From Himantopus leucocephalus (lineage: Eukaryota > Chordata > Aves > Charadriiformes > Recurvirostridae), in NCBI GenBank assembly GCA_003993805.1, contig RSEF01000020.1, positions 2,050,417 to 2,114,416 on the forward strand: DNA of 64,000 nucleotides. Reading direction: 5' to 3'. The translations under genes were made by a program, and so were the position numbers. The notes under the pieces were generated by a model, which had not been told where the DNA came from, did not search any database, and saw nothing but the letters and a program-made list of their open reading frames with translations. Positions 25,401 to 33,300 of this stretch are shown here, piece after piece; position 1 is the stretch's first letter; the number at the start of each line of letters is the position of its first letter.

Positions 25401-25797
25401 GACCGGAGGGGGATGAACAGTCCCCTCCAGAGCTCTTGAGTCAGCATCATCCTGCAGCTCTTGGAAACTAAACCCATTTTAAAGTGCGGTGTCTTTGGTC
25501 TTGCAGAGTTGCTGGAACTGCGGTCGCAAAGCCAGTGAGACCTGCAGCGGCTGCAACATCGCCCGGTACTGCGGCTCCTTCTGCCAGCACAAGGACTGGG
25601 AGAGGCACCACCGAATCTGCGGCCAAGGCCTGCACGGCCAGAGCAAGCCGCTGGCTCTGCCCACGGGCCGATCGGCAGCCGCCGCTGCCAAAAGCCTCGA
25701 CGGCGTGCCCAGCCCGGCCCTTGAGAAGACTTCAGCGACCACCTCCCGATCCTCCACCCCGGCATCCGTGACAGCAATAGAGACAAACGGACTCTAA
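10306..25797 (+). CDS. CBFA2T2: CBFA2T2 (MTGR1) transcriptional corepressor, ten 3' coding exons, N-terminus missing
   Basis: ETO/MTG-family nuclear corepressor. The family bridges DNA-bound factors to NCoR/SMRT, SIN3 and histone deacetylases. Joined exons: 10306-10449, 14342-14583, 16876-16965, 17549-17730, 18375-18628, 19336-19421, 20486-20681, 22622-22690, 23058-23248, 25507-25797. They stay in frame across every junction and give 580 visible residues. Numbering from the first full codon, the NHR1/TAFH domain lies at about 93-188, the NHR2 oligomerisation helix at about 318-365, the NHR3 coiled region at about 421-480 and the MYND zinc finger at 486-522. The MYND ligands C486, C489, C497, C500, C506, C510, H518 and C522 are all intact. 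The protein ends ...TAIETNGL. The human protein is about 600 residues, so only about 20 N-terminal residues are absent. The paralogues RUNX1T1 and CBFA2T3 are less likely given overall identity and the NECAB3 neighbour. No lesions are seen. Confidence 0.96.
10450..14341 (+). other. CBFA2T2 intron, no further gene seen
   Basis: Intronic sequence. It contains a long T tract broken by a single N (10901-10930, N at 10912). No exon, RNA gene or complete mobile element is recognised. Confidence 0.7.
10901..10930. repeat. T homopolymer with an internal N
   Basis: About 30 bases of T with one N at 10912, in a CBFA2T2 intron. Confidence 0.85.
14342..14583 (+). CDS. CBFA2T2: CBFA2T2 coding exon, start of NHR1/TAFH
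   Basis: Bounded by CGCAG and GTAAGC. It encodes the linker [16 protein letters not shown], a run of seven serines from a TCC repeat, and the first half of the TAFH domain ([18 protein letters not shown]...). TAFH binds E-protein activation domains in this family. Confidence 0.96.
15226..15321 (+). mobile_element. Short CR1 LINE 3' tail
   Basis: Carries the GGTGGAAGATGTCCCTGCTC, GTTGGACTAGATGAGCTTTA and CTATTCTATGGTTCT parts of the CR1 3' end. Part of it is repeated after the single N at 15353. Confidence 0.85.
15263..15442. repeat. Near-identical copies either side of a single N (15353)
   Basis: About 90 bases at 15263-15352 recur at 15354-15442 with few differences. The single N between them suggests two overlapping contig ends that were not merged. 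Confidence 0.85.
16876..16965 (+). CDS. CBFA2T2: CBFA2T2 coding exon, middle of NHR1/TAFH
   Basis: Thirty codons in phase 0, bounded by TTTTCCCAG and GTGACA. It encodes [19 protein letters not shown] followed by the [11 protein letters not shown] helix of the TAFH domain. Confidence 0.96.
17549..17730 (+). CDS. CBFA2T2: CBFA2T2 coding exon, end of NHR1/TAFH
   Basis: Bounded by TTTTCCAG and GTAAAA. It encodes [19 protein letters not shown], the last TAFH helix, and then a Ser/Thr-rich linker. It ends two bases into an Arg codon. Confidence 0.96.
18375..18628 (+). CDS. CBFA2T2: CBFA2T2 coding exon, linker between NHR1 and NHR2
   Basis: Bounded by TTTGCAG and GTGAGA. It encodes a basic stretch ([17 protein letters not shown]) that may act in nuclear localisation, then the [20 protein letters not shown] block conserved among MTG proteins. 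Confidence 0.95.
19336..19421 (+). CDS. CBFA2T2: CBFA2T2 coding exon, start of NHR2
   Basis: Bounded by TTTTTTGCAG and GTAAGG. It encodes [20 protein letters not shown] and on to KHLDH, the entry to the NHR2 helix through which MTG proteins tetramerise. Confidence 0.96.
20486..20681 (+). CDS. CBFA2T2: CBFA2T2 coding exon, NHR2 helix
   Basis: Bounded by CTGCAG and GTAAGC. It encodes [20 protein letters not shown] and the following charged helix of NHR2, then a Ser-rich linker ([14 protein letters not shown]). One base of a split Asp codon remains. Confidence 0.96.
22622..22690 (+). CDS. CBFA2T2: CBFA2T2 small coding exon between NHR2 and NHR3
   Basis: A 69-base exon bounded by CCAACAG and GTAAGT. 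It encodes [20 protein letters not shown]. The residues YVTEEIWKK differ a little from the human YVPVEFWKK, which suits an orthologue in a distant vertebrate class. Confidence 0.93.
23058..23248 (+). CDS. CBFA2T2: CBFA2T2 coding exon, NHR3
   Basis: Bounded by CTTCCAG and GTAAGG. It encodes the NHR3 coiled region ([20 protein letters not shown] and on to INEQEESTE), which in the family supports corepressor and PKA-RII contacts. Confidence 0.96.
23311..23573. repeat. 131-base near-identical copies either side of a single N (23442)
   Basis: CCCGGTGGTGACTCAGAGCC and the following 111 bases occur on both sides of the N with about five differences. Confidence 0.9.
23735..23809. repeat. 37-base near-identical copies either side of a single N (23772)
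   Basis: TTAGCTGGAAGCTCACTTCG and the following bases recur directly after the N with two differences. Confidence 0.9.
23849..23994. repeat. Near-identical copies either side of a single N (23914)
   Basis: GGTCCGTTCCCTCCTCCTGC and the following bases to CCCAGGGCTC occur on both sides of the N with very few differences. Confidence 0.88.
24770..24965. promoter_or_regulatory. Intragenic CpG cluster in the CBFA2T2 last intron
   Basis: A CpG-dense run that stands out from its flanks, about 0.6 kb upstream of the MYND exon. It might be a regulatory element. No transcript evidence is available. Confidence 0.25.
25507..25797 (+). CDS. CBFA2T2: CBFA2T2 terminal coding exon, MYND zinc finger
   Basis: Acceptor CTTGCAG at 25506. 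It encodes the MYND finger [20 protein letters not shown] and on to HHRIC with all eight Cys/His zinc ligands, then a Ser/Pro-rich tail and the TAA stop at 25795-25797. MYND recruits NCoR/SMRT in this family. Confidence 0.97.
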   Translation, partial: SCWNCGRKASETCSGCNIARYCGSFCQHKDWERHHRICGQGLHGQSKPLALPTGRSAAAAAKSLDGVPSPALEKTSATTSRSSTPASVTAIETNGL

Positions 25798-26752
25798 AGG
25801 GGAAGTTTTGGTTCACTCCATTTGATTAGTTTCCCTGGGGGGGGGGTTAAGCTGAAAAAAAAACCCACAGCAACTTGTATCACTTGAGATATTTGACTCA
25901 TTGCGCCGCCTTCTCGGAGCACTGACACTTGGGCTTTGCCATCTCATTCTGCCTTTTTCCTTTTGTGGCTTGTGAAGAACTGGTGCCGGCCTTGCCCGCA
26001 GCGCCTGCGTGCCCGTCTGTCTGCAGAGGGGTACCAGAGCATCATTCGGGACCTGGAGGAGGCCGAGCACTCACTCGGCGGGACCTGGACTCGGTGGAGA
26101 GCGCTGCCGGTGCACGTGGGAGATGCTGAACCCTGTCCTCATGGGTCAAACGTGCTCGGGCTCCTTTCCTGAGGTGTCTGAGCCACCTCCTCCTACAGCT
26201 ACCTTTCTTCCATAATACACATCTATTTTTTCCCTTGCTCCCAGGCAGTGGTGTCTCAGATGGCCGTGCTGGCCGGTTGTTGCTGTGAACAGACCGGAGC
26301 CGATTTCCCGGCAGGAGTATCTCGTCCTCTAGTGCAATGACAAAAGCCGAGCCCGCTTCTCTTCTCCTGCCTGCAGGTTGGCAGCTGATGATTGCAGAGA
26401 GGGAGGAGAGGATTTGGCTGCTCTAAACCAAACATCAGTACCGGGGAAGTACAGACAGTCGCTTCTGGATGGTCTGGTTTTAATCCCGTTCTATGACACG
26501 ACAGACAGTTGCATGTTACCCTGGGTGGGACCTTCGCTGGGGGAAAGGATCTGGATTGGTTGTGGGCAGTTACTGCCCTTTCCACCTTACTGTTACTTTG
26601 CTATGCAGAAAGCATATTTTTTTTTTTCTTCACTGCATGGAGGTTGTTGGTTTGAGAGTTACTGCCGTTGTTTTTAACCACAGAGATCCTCACACGATTG
26701 CGATGGGTTATTTATAGTCTGTTCTCTTCACGCGGGTTGGCCAAACTGTTAA

Positions 26753-26758
26753 AATAAA
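26753..26758 (+). promoter_or_regulatory. CBFA2T2: Candidate proximal polyadenylation signal AATAAA of CBFA2T2
   Basis: AATAAA about 956 bases after the stop codon. It could give a short UTR isoform. Use is unproven. Confidence 0.4.
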
Positions 26759-26930
26759 TGCAGGACTTGATGTCCTATGTCGGTTCTTACCCCCAGCCTG
26801 GGGAGGCTCCTGCGGTGCTGCTCCGATGCTGGGAGGTGCCCAGGGATGAGCAGACACCACTGCCTCGTCCGGACTTCAGAGACCGTCCTGAAAAGGCAGG
26901 CTCAGAAAGTGAGGTCCCGTGGAGATGCCG

Positions 26931-26995
26931 TGGTCAGCCTGGGGAGATCCATCGCTCGGAGANTGGTCAGCCTGGGGAGATCCATTGCTCGGAGC
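26931..26995. repeat. 32-base near-identical copies either side of a single N (26963)
   Basis: TGGTCAGCCTGGGGAGATCC and the following 12 bases recur after the N with two differences. This join lies in the CBFA2T2 3' UTR. Confidence 0.88.
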
Positions 26996-28181
26996 GTCCC
27001 TGCTGCGGTGTGGAAGGAGGGATTCAGGGCAGCGCAAACCCTGTCAGCAACACCAACCCTCGGAAGGGCTGTTGCAGGGCTCCTCTCGGATGCTTCGTGG
27101 AGGTGGTTGGAGGTGCAGCCCATGGGAGGGACGGGCATGTGCCCTCTGGGGAGCCGCGCCGATTTCCCACGCTGCACACAAACGGGCTCCAGAAAACCAT
27201 CTATTCAGCAAAGCTGTGTTTCCGTGACTGTTTCTGTGCGATTGCTGGGCTGCAGCCCAATGAGGCGAGTAATTCTCAAATTATTTTTGATCACTTTTTC
27301 AATTGGAGGCAAATAATAGAGATGTAATGAATCCTCATTGAGTTTGAAGTGTGTAGCCGGCTGCCCAGGGATAAACGAGCGACCTGCTGAACCAGCTTTG
27401 TCCCTTGGGAAAAGCTGTTTGGGAAGCTGCTGTCATGGGATAGTGCGGGTGATNCTGGAGTGTCCCCCAGGAGACGGTGCCGGGGCTCCCGGCTGCGGCA
27501 GAGCCCTTCGCATGGACACGGCTGCTGGGAGCCGAGCTCTCCAGTGCTGTGCTGCCAGGATGAAGGCAGCCCTGAACGGGGGTGGCCCTCGGGCCACCCT
27601 GACCTGCAGCAGTAGCGAGGCCACAGCAGCCCGGGGAGGGTGTCACCAGCATGGAGATGTTCACCCCAGGAGAGACGGACAGGGCAGGGTGAGCCCGTCA
27701 CAAAGGTTCTGGGAAGGGGCTCTGTCTGTACCGCTGCAGCAAAGCTCAAGACGATTTGCTGTGCCCGAGTGTGTAGCACGGAGGACGATGGATGCTGTGT
27801 CGAGCGGGGAGGAGCGGCAAATGCTTTGGGCTGGTGAGAGCACCGGGCTGGGGGGCTGCCCTGGCACCCCCACTCCCCCTCCCGGGGGCTGAAGGTCTTT
27901 CCTGCCGGAACAGGACACGGTGCAAATTCAGAGCAGCCTCAGGTAAATAATGTCAGGTCGCGACATCCCAATCCTCAGTGCAGTCCTGACCTAACGCTGT
28001 GGGTCAGGGGTGGCCAACTGCCCCGAGGTCAGATGCGGGAAGAAGAGCAGGGCAGGGCTGGAAGAAAGTGCTTGTAAATAGATTGTCTTCCATAATTCTC
28101 ATGCAACTTTGATGGCCGTGTATTGAAGTTAACCCCAGTGTAAATGAATGAAATACTAACAGTCATGATTAGAATGATTGC

Positions 28182-28206
28182 TTTTTTTTTTTTTTTTTTT
28201 TTTTTT
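28182..28206 (+). repeat. 25-base T homopolymer in the CBFA2T2 3' UTR
   Basis: An uninterrupted T run read directly from the sequence. Its length is likely to vary or be mis-assembled. Confidence 0.9.
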
Positions 28207-28393
28207 AACATGGAATGATAAATGTGAAATTTGGACACGGGAAGACATTGGGTTGAGGTTTCTATTTTTTTTGACATTGAATTCTGTAATAGAAATTTGT
28301 TACTTCATTCCTGTGCATAACTTATTTAATGTACTGTATAAAGGAACCCAAACTGTTACAGATGTATTTAGTTTGTTCTACTCAAAAGTAGTC

Positions 28394-28399
28394 AATAAA
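28394..28399 (+). promoter_or_regulatory. CBFA2T2: Candidate distal polyadenylation signal AATAAA of CBFA2T2
   Basis: AATAAA in GTCAATAAAAGGACTATATT, at the end of the AT-rich 3' UTR block, followed by T/C-rich sequence. It is the best candidate for the main 3' end. Confidence 0.65.
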
Positions 28400-28420
28400 A
28401 GGACTATATTCATCGTACAG

Positions 28421-29669
28421 CTCCCCCTTTCTCCCTCAGAAGGAGCGTCAGCGTTTCTGCGGGAACACTGCCATGCCGTGGCCTTGGCCAGGGGAGCGGC
28501 GGGGATGAAAACTGCCTCCCCTGTGCCCGCGATGCTGCTGCTGCAGGTCCTCTGGGGATTTATTTGGGTTCCTGTTTAATGATGTTCTTTTATGAGTTTT
28601 TTTGTTTTCCTTTTTTAAATTAGAGCCCTGAAGAGCCTGCAAGGTGCTGTCACAGCAGGATTGTCACAGCTCCCCGAGTCACCTCTGCTTGTGGCAAATT
28701 GCGGCTTTGGCCAGGGAAATTAGCAGTGATCAATAATTAGGTAAATAATTGGGCGCTGGGAGGATGGGTGCCACGTGGGCAGTGGGTCAGGCTGCGTGCT
28801 CACCCCATCCCCAGGCGTGGGGGCGGTGTTGCTGTCTGGTTGCCTGAGCCTCCTGTGGGATGGGGTTTGAGGGGGCCCAGCTGAGCTGGCACTGCTGGCT
28901 GCTGTTCCCCCCCTCCCCATCACCCAACAAGGAATTTTCCTGATCCCGTCGCTGCAGCTCGCTCCTGGCATCAGCCATGTCCCCCTCCCTGCACCCCAAA
29001 CCTGGGCAGCTGCTGCTGGGGCAATGCAAGCCCCCCAATCCCACAGTACTGGGATGGGACGGGGGTGGGGGCGGGGGGGTGATATGGTGCTGGGCATGTC
29101 CAGCACAGCTTGTGTGCAGTGTCCCTGCGGTGGAGCTGTACCCACCACCCCTTCAGCCACAGATTAATTGCATTTTAATTACTGCACCTGGGGACTGGGG
29201 AATAAACAGTCAAATTAATGATTCTGGGAGCAGCACCCATGGTTGGGGGGGTGGGGGGGGGCAGGTACCCAGGCAAGTGAGGGTTACAGGTGCGGGCACC
29301 CATGGTGATCCAGGCGAACCCCACCGGGTGTCGGGGACAGGCAGGGGTGCAAGGACAGTGGTATTTTCCCTACCAGGAGGCATTTGCCAGAGGGCATTCC
29401 CTGCCCACTTGCTCTGTGCTGGTAGCGCCAGCGCATTCTACACCAGCTCAGCCGAGGATCTGCTTCTGCAGCACCACAATGAACCCCAGAGTGCAACCCC
29501 CAACCCAGGTGGGCTTCCCTGCTCTCCTCGTGCCCCCACCACTGACCCCTGTCACCATTAATTCAGCTACAAGCTCTTTCTGGCAGCACTGAAACTGGTG
29601 CCAACTCTGGTTTATGTTAATTGAGCCACAGGATGAAGGAACAGAGCTATTAGCCACGCTCGCCTTCCC
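28421..29669. other. Convergent intergenic interval between CBFA2T2 and NECAB3
   Basis: About 1.2 kb between the two inferred 3' ends. It has G/C runs but no reading frame resembling a known protein. A minus-strand AATAAA at 28564-28559 could extend NECAB3 transcripts, and a plus-strand AATAAA at about 29201 could extend CBFA2T2. Neither is supported further. Confidence 0.5.
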
Positions 29670-30344
29670 CGGGAGGTGCGCAGTGGTTTATTGGGGGGGA
29701 TGTGCAGAGCCATGGGCACATCTGGGGGAACACAGCTCCAGTCTCAAAGCCATGGCGATAGCTGCGGTCAGGTCTGGCACGCCTTGCCAGAAATACTTCA
29801 TTATCTTTGTTTTCTATAAACCACTATTCACAATCCGTAGGAGGTGGCCCTGCTCCCTGGGCAGAGCCACTGCTGGCCCCGGGTGGCTCTACTGGGCGAG
29901 GCATGGGGATGCCACAGCTGGGCCAGAGCCATGTCCCCCAGCCACTCCCACCACCCTGTGGAGCCCGGGCCTGTCCTCAGAGGTGGGAGGAAGAGGAGTA
30001 TGGGGAGGAAGAGGAGCCGGGGTGCGAGAGGGGCTGCGGGGATGCAGTAACCAGCCCAGTGGCTGGGCTGCCACCCCCAAACGCGGCTCCCACGAGCGCT
30101 GCTGGGGGGGCCTGGCTCCCCCGTGGGCAGCACAGAAACCGTCCTGGTGGGGGGAATAAATAAATTAACATGAACAGAGCAAAAGGGTGAAACACTGCCG
30201 GGGACCATGGGCAGGCAGCCCCTGCTGGACCACAGGAGGGGATGAGGGACAGGGAGGTGACGAACGCGAGGGAAGGCGATGGCTGCGCCGAGGGCTCCCC
30301 ATCCTTCCGCATGCTGATGGTGTCCTGGAAGCAGCTGCCAGGGG
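29670..30344 (-). other. NECAB3: NECAB3 3' UTR (end inferred)
   Basis: Follows the NECAB3 stop codon on the minus strand and runs about 0.65 kb to the first minus-strand AATAAA. The length is inferred from that signal. Confidence 0.55.
29687..29692 (-). promoter_or_regulatory. NECAB3: Candidate NECAB3 polyadenylation signal
   Basis: TTTATT on the plus strand, read as AATAAA on the minus strand, about 650 bases beyond the NECAB3 stop codon. Confidence 0.5.
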
Positions 30345-30373
30345 TCAGTTGTTGTTCATGATCCACCAGGAGG
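30345..30373 (-). CDS. NECAB3: NECAB3 exon 13, C-terminus and stop
   Basis: Acceptor CTCTGCAG. It encodes ASWWIMNNN, the exact family C-terminus, then TGA at 30347-30345. Confidence 0.95.
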
Positions 30374-33300
30374 CTGCAGAGAGAGAGAGGAAAGGGTGAG
30401 GGATGCACAGTCAGTGTTAAACAAGGGTTGGGGTGGCAGCTGAGCCTTTCCTGCAGGTCCCTGGCACCTGGCTATAAAGCACCCACTGCCCCGGGCTGGG
30501 GAGCACGGCCATGGCATGGCCTGGAGATGGGCGATCCACTCGAGCTGCGGTGACCACTGCAGGGCAGCACTGGGAACACGGTCAGTGGGAGCAGCAGGTC
30601 AGCAGGAACACTGCTGGCATGGGATTTAGTCCAAATGGATCTGCATTCCATGTTATTTTATGCAAAACCCCAAAGTAATAGCCAACTAGGGCTCAATTTG
30701 GTCTCACCCATCACCAAGCTCTCCCAGTTCCTCACGTCTTGGTCAGAGGAATGATGGGGAACGTGCATTTTCCCTGAGCTGGTCTCCCACTGCCTCAGCG
30801 CCACAGAGCCAGAAAATGAAACTGGGCCACAGCCACTGGAGGGCCAGTGTTTTGGAGAGAGCGCTCAGGGCAGTCAAACGAGGCGTTGGGTGTATTCAAG
30901 ACAGGGCTCAGCATATTTCTGCTAGCGGGGAAGTGCCCCCCGCTGCTCGGCTGCCCCAGCTGCAGAGCATCCCCCAGTCAGGGGAGAGGCCCCGCAGCGC
31001 TGCCAGCACGCACAGCCAAACCTGCCGGGGCAAACGGGTCTCACTCTGGTTTGAAAAAAACATAATTTAGCTGACTCCCACACCAATTTTCTCCTCTAGA
31101 AGGAGCCAAGGCACCTGTTCCCTGCACTGCTCCTGCTCTCTGTGGAATACCCGGAGCAGCAGCGTGGGACTGTGGGGGTCCCGCAGCCCCCCCAGGCTGG
31201 TCCCACAGCCCGCCTCACCTGGGAAGAGCATGGTGGTGAGCAGCTCCGGGGACTCCAGCAAGCTGATGATGGACCGCTGGAAAGTCTTGCTGCAACTGGA
31301 CTGCAAGTGGCTGTAAAAGAGCGTGCACAGTCAGGAGGGTGCAGGGCTTGTGTGTGCCTCACGGTTGTAGGAGAGCGCTGGGACCCCTTCCCATGGACAG
31401 GGGGACAGGGCTGCTTTTGCACAACCCAGCGCAGGACATCCACTCCTGCCCCACATCCCTTATTGGGGTGTTGAGCCCCGTCTCCACTGCAAACAGCCCC
31501 AGGGGCACACTGGGATGAGGAGCCTCAGCAGCAGGACAGGCTGCACAAGGAGGGGGAGCGGTGGGGTCCCCTTTCAGGCCCCCCACCCGGAGTATCCGGA
31601 CCCAGCCCCGCACAAGGAAAGACTCCAACCTTCTCCACGAAGTCACGTCCTGCCAGAACTCATAAAGGATGAAGCAGGCCTCGTCCGTCAGCTTGCAGGC
31701 GGACACACTGCGGGGACAGGAGCGACCCTGAGACGGGACCTGGCAAGCTGGCACAGCACAGCCACATCCATCCCGCCAGGTCTGTGAGTGAGGGGCACAG
31801 GTCTGCACATGAGCCTCAGCACGAGGCTTTCAAAGAGCAGTTTGGATGCACCCACAATTTGTGGCTGCCGGGGCTGCAGCATCAGTAATTCCAGCTGAGG
31901 ATCAACATTTCCTCCAGCTGCTGCTAAGGGCTGCAGGAAGGGACCAAGCCCTGGGGGGGAGAGCAAAGCAAGTCACCCAGCAGCTCGGAGGCTGCATCCC
32001 CCTGCGCGGGGGCCACAACATGCTTTGCAATTCCCTGGCGTGAACCAGGACAGCGGAGTCTCCCCAGGCTTCGCTCCAGCTTTCCACTCACATGGAGAGC
32101 CTGCCCATGCAAAGTTGTCTACACTAATAGTTCTCCTGACAGAAAAGCCCATCAATTCCAAAGAAAAAAATACCATTCTCTCTGCCACATGTGTCAAAAC
32201 AAGTATCTTCCTTTTGTTTCGACTGAAAACGCAATTTTGTGCTATTGGAACTGAAGAGCTAGAAAATGACACTTTAAATGGGAACAGCATGAATATTTCC
32301 TACTGAAAGCGGCCTGAAGTCTCCCGTGGGAGAAGGAAAGCACCTCTCACAGAGCAGCTGTGCAACCTCCAGGGACACGCTGGCAGTGGCAGGTCATTGA
32401 AGTCAGAGCTGGGCTCCATCCTCAGCTCTGTTTGGAGCCCTGGAGCGGTGCTGGGGGGGCAGAGCCTTGGTCTCAGGCAGTGGTTAGTTTCAGATGTTCA
32501 CAGCTGCTTCCCACCAGCACTACACACACTTCACATGAAGGAATGCTCTGGCATGAACTCTCCCCTTGACTTTTCCCCCATTACTTTCAAGTCCTTCAGT
32601 GCTGGAGGAATGCATGCACTCGCTTACGTGTGCATGCCACAGCCATTCCTGCCGGCATAAAACCCACCCCGCTCCTTGCCAGACGCTGACAAGTGGTTCT
32701 TGCTCGGAGTACCTGGAGCAGGAGATGGGACAGGACTGCAGGCAGAGACACTGCTGCAGCTGTGACACTGTCTCATCCTCTCTGAAAGGCCAAACCTCTG
32801 TGTGTCGAGCCCACCCCTGCACTGAGCAGCACACAAAATATTCCACAAAAAACCCTTTTGTCTCCCCAGGGTGCCGTGTTAAAAGCCCCTGTTTCTGGGT
32901 GAGCCACACCACCAACAGCCCCGCTGCCTGACACACTTACTGCAGGCAGCTGCTCTGTCCGGCGGTGACCTCCGTGTAGGACCTGAACGCCTGGCGAAAC
33001 TCCTCAATGCCGCTTGTCGCCACTGAGATCTGCCTCTTTGCCACCAGGATGTGCTGTGAAGGACAGCAGAGAGCAGCATCAGGGACTAATCTGCCCCTCT
33101 TGCCCTCCCTGCTCCTACCTGCTGCGGGGCAAGGCAGTGCCGAACAAGCACAGCACCACAGGGGAAGCCTGTGGGAAGGGGCTGGCACTACAATGCTGGG
33201 GACAATGCCAACATAAATTGGCTTCTTCCTACCTGGGTAGGTTGTCTTTACAATAAGGACTGCACCAACAGGAGATACTCCATCCCCCGGTGGCAGGGTC

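Larger units (their letters stand above)
23249..25506 (+). other. CBFA2T2 last intron with assembly duplications and a CpG cluster
   Basis: Contains three single-N joins (23442, 23772, 23914), each flanked by near-identical copies, and a CpG-rich stretch at about 24770-24965. No coding exon is seen between NHR3 and MYND. Confidence 0.65.
25798..28420 (+). other. CBFA2T2: CBFA2T2 3' UTR (end inferred)
   Basis: Non-coding sequence after the TAA stop. It contains a first AATAAA at 26753-26758 and a second at 28394-28399. The last 350 bases are AT-rich and low in CpG, unlike their surroundings, as expected of a conserved UTR end. Two single Ns (26963, 27454) lie within, and near-identical 32-base copies flank the first. 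A 25-base T run sits at 28182-28206. The UTR end is inferred from the second signal and no transcript was available. Confidence 0.7.

Noticed and set aside
27338..27892. 184-codon plus-strand open frame in the CBFA2T2 3' UTR
   Set aside because: It spans a single N and is unlike any known protein. The area is better read as UTR.
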